A stretch of 19,379 nt of DNA from Acanthaster planci (lineage: Eukaryota > Echinodermata > Asteroidea > Valvatida > Acanthasteridae), in the NCBI RefSeq assembly GCF_001949145.1, contig NW_019091620.1, positions 609,120 to 628,498 on the forward strand. The letters are read 5' to 3'. How positions within the stretch are numbered: the stretch's first letter is position 1; every line of letters begins with the position of its first letter. The notes under the pieces were generated by a model. That model was given only the letters and a program-made list of their open reading frames with translations, did no database searches and was not told where the DNA came from. A program made the translations under genes and the position numbers. Shown piece by piece: positions 18,843-19,379 of this stretch.

Positions 18843-18845
18843 GAA

Positions 18846-19379
18846 ACAAAATCTTAAGAAAAGAAAACTGTTGCCCGAAGCAGGTAATTGATTGAAACAC
18901 ATTTCAATTATGGTGGTATCAACATTGCATTGCATAGAAACTTTAAAAGGTGACCCCAGCATTACATGTATTTATAAAAATTAAGTGATAGGAATCCTTC
19001 ACTTTATAACGTGACTCCTTTTTAGACAAAAAGTAACTTTCCTTTACATGATGACTGATCCTCTTTCATTGCATCGTACTGATTATCAATATCCTCACGT
19101 ATGATACTCAAGCAATTTATAGCATTTGCACCCTGTTGTTTCCCAACTTTGTTCCAATGGTAGTTGTTCAGAAATGTGATGACTTTCATAGGCCATACAT
19201 TAAGGCCTACTTTGAAGATGACTGAAAATTAAACATTTTGTTGGCCAATAAAAACTACCAAATCAGCATTTTTAAACAGGATTTCACTCCCCATTTATCT
19301 GAATTTACTTTAGAATTTGAATTTCAATTTTGTCTTGAGAAGCATAAGAAAGGTAAGAATTGATACATGTACCTGAAGA
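18846..19379. other. AT-rich DNA, no feature seen
   Basis: No coding exon, RNA gene or repeat module was recognised to the window end. Confidence 0.45.

Larger units (their letters stand above)
14590..18845. repeat. Mosaic of diverged repeat modules with TGACGTCA palindromes
   Basis: Three module types recur. Module K, built on AAATATTCAAAATT, then CACATGATGAC and a TGACGTCA-like dyad, occurs at about 15021, 15802, 15970, 16381, 16969, 17131 and 18648. It is usually preceded by AAACGTGTACAAAA. Module P (GCAAAGTTTCAATCCAATGG, GACAT, GAGATAAAGGG) occurs at about 14673, 14811, 16081 and 16228, in pairs 138-147 bp apart. It usually ends in a CACGTG dyad (GTCACGTGAC at 14877-14886 and 16142-16151). 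Module T (GTTTGAAGGGGATTGGCCAT) occurs at 15121 and 18745. Perfect TGACGTCA lies at 14603, 17176, 18034, 18197 and 18512. No frame is conserved. It may be an old complex satellite or a long non-coding transposon copied and rearranged. Confidence 0.75.

Noticed and set aside
14590-18845. CRISPR array interpretation of the repeat modules
   Set aside because: Repeats are long, diverged and irregularly spaced, with no uniform spacers and no cas genes, in a eukaryotic setting.

Overview
The window looks like nuclear DNA from a marine invertebrate. It has no bacterial gene density, no operons and no ribosome-binding sites. Coding pieces are short, flanked by canonical GT-AG splice sites, and embedded in AT-rich DNA full of decayed transposable elements. 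The palindromes ACATGT and TACATGTA are very frequent, and Penelope-like, DIRS-like and hAT-like elements co-occur. This fits a cephalochordate (amphioxus) or another deuterostome or lophotrochozoan. The species cannot be fixed from this sequence alone.

The only well-supported host gene is on the + strand. Two consecutive phase-0 exons (7525-7617 and 8450-8533) encode part of the nucleotide-binding domain of a class-2 P4-ATPase of the ATP9A/ATP9B family (putative phospholipid flippase of Golgi and endosomes). No other ATP9 exon was recognised. The window therefore appears to be two large introns (at least 7.5 kb upstream and 10.8 kb downstream) around one 832-bp intron, and nearly everything else is intronic repeat DNA.

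Layout from left to right. 1-540: 3' end of a Penelope-like retroelement with a frameshifted GIY-YIG endonuclease. 976-1125: small inverted and direct repeats built on GGTCCCC. 1251-2412: a GC-richer block with unrecognised minus-strand open frames. 2430-3590: a decayed DIRS-like retroelement (end of the RT/RNase H protein, then tyrosine recombinase). 3600-7524: non-coding, with two large foldback elements (6054-6250, 6607-6760), a 20-bp x3 tandem repeat and a perfect palindrome. 7525-8533: ATP9 exons. 8534-10341: featureless intron. 10342-11078: hAT-like transposase core with one frameshift. 11465-13400: a second, better preserved DIRS-like element (RNase H then tyrosine recombinase), followed by a palindromic block at 13511-13801. 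14590-18845: a mosaic of diverged repeat modules centred on TGACGTCA palindromes. It contains a 50-bp tandem repeat (17342-17490) and a tRNA-like remnant (about 17536-17610). 18850-19379: featureless.

None of the mobile elements looks active. Both tyrosine recombinase copies have lost the first catalytic arginine at the same codon position. Copy 2 also lacks the HxxR histidine and has a stop codon before the nucleophilic tyrosine. The most unusual feature is the CRE-palindrome module array, followed by the palindromic foldback elements and the unrecognised minus-strand frame at 1251-1607.
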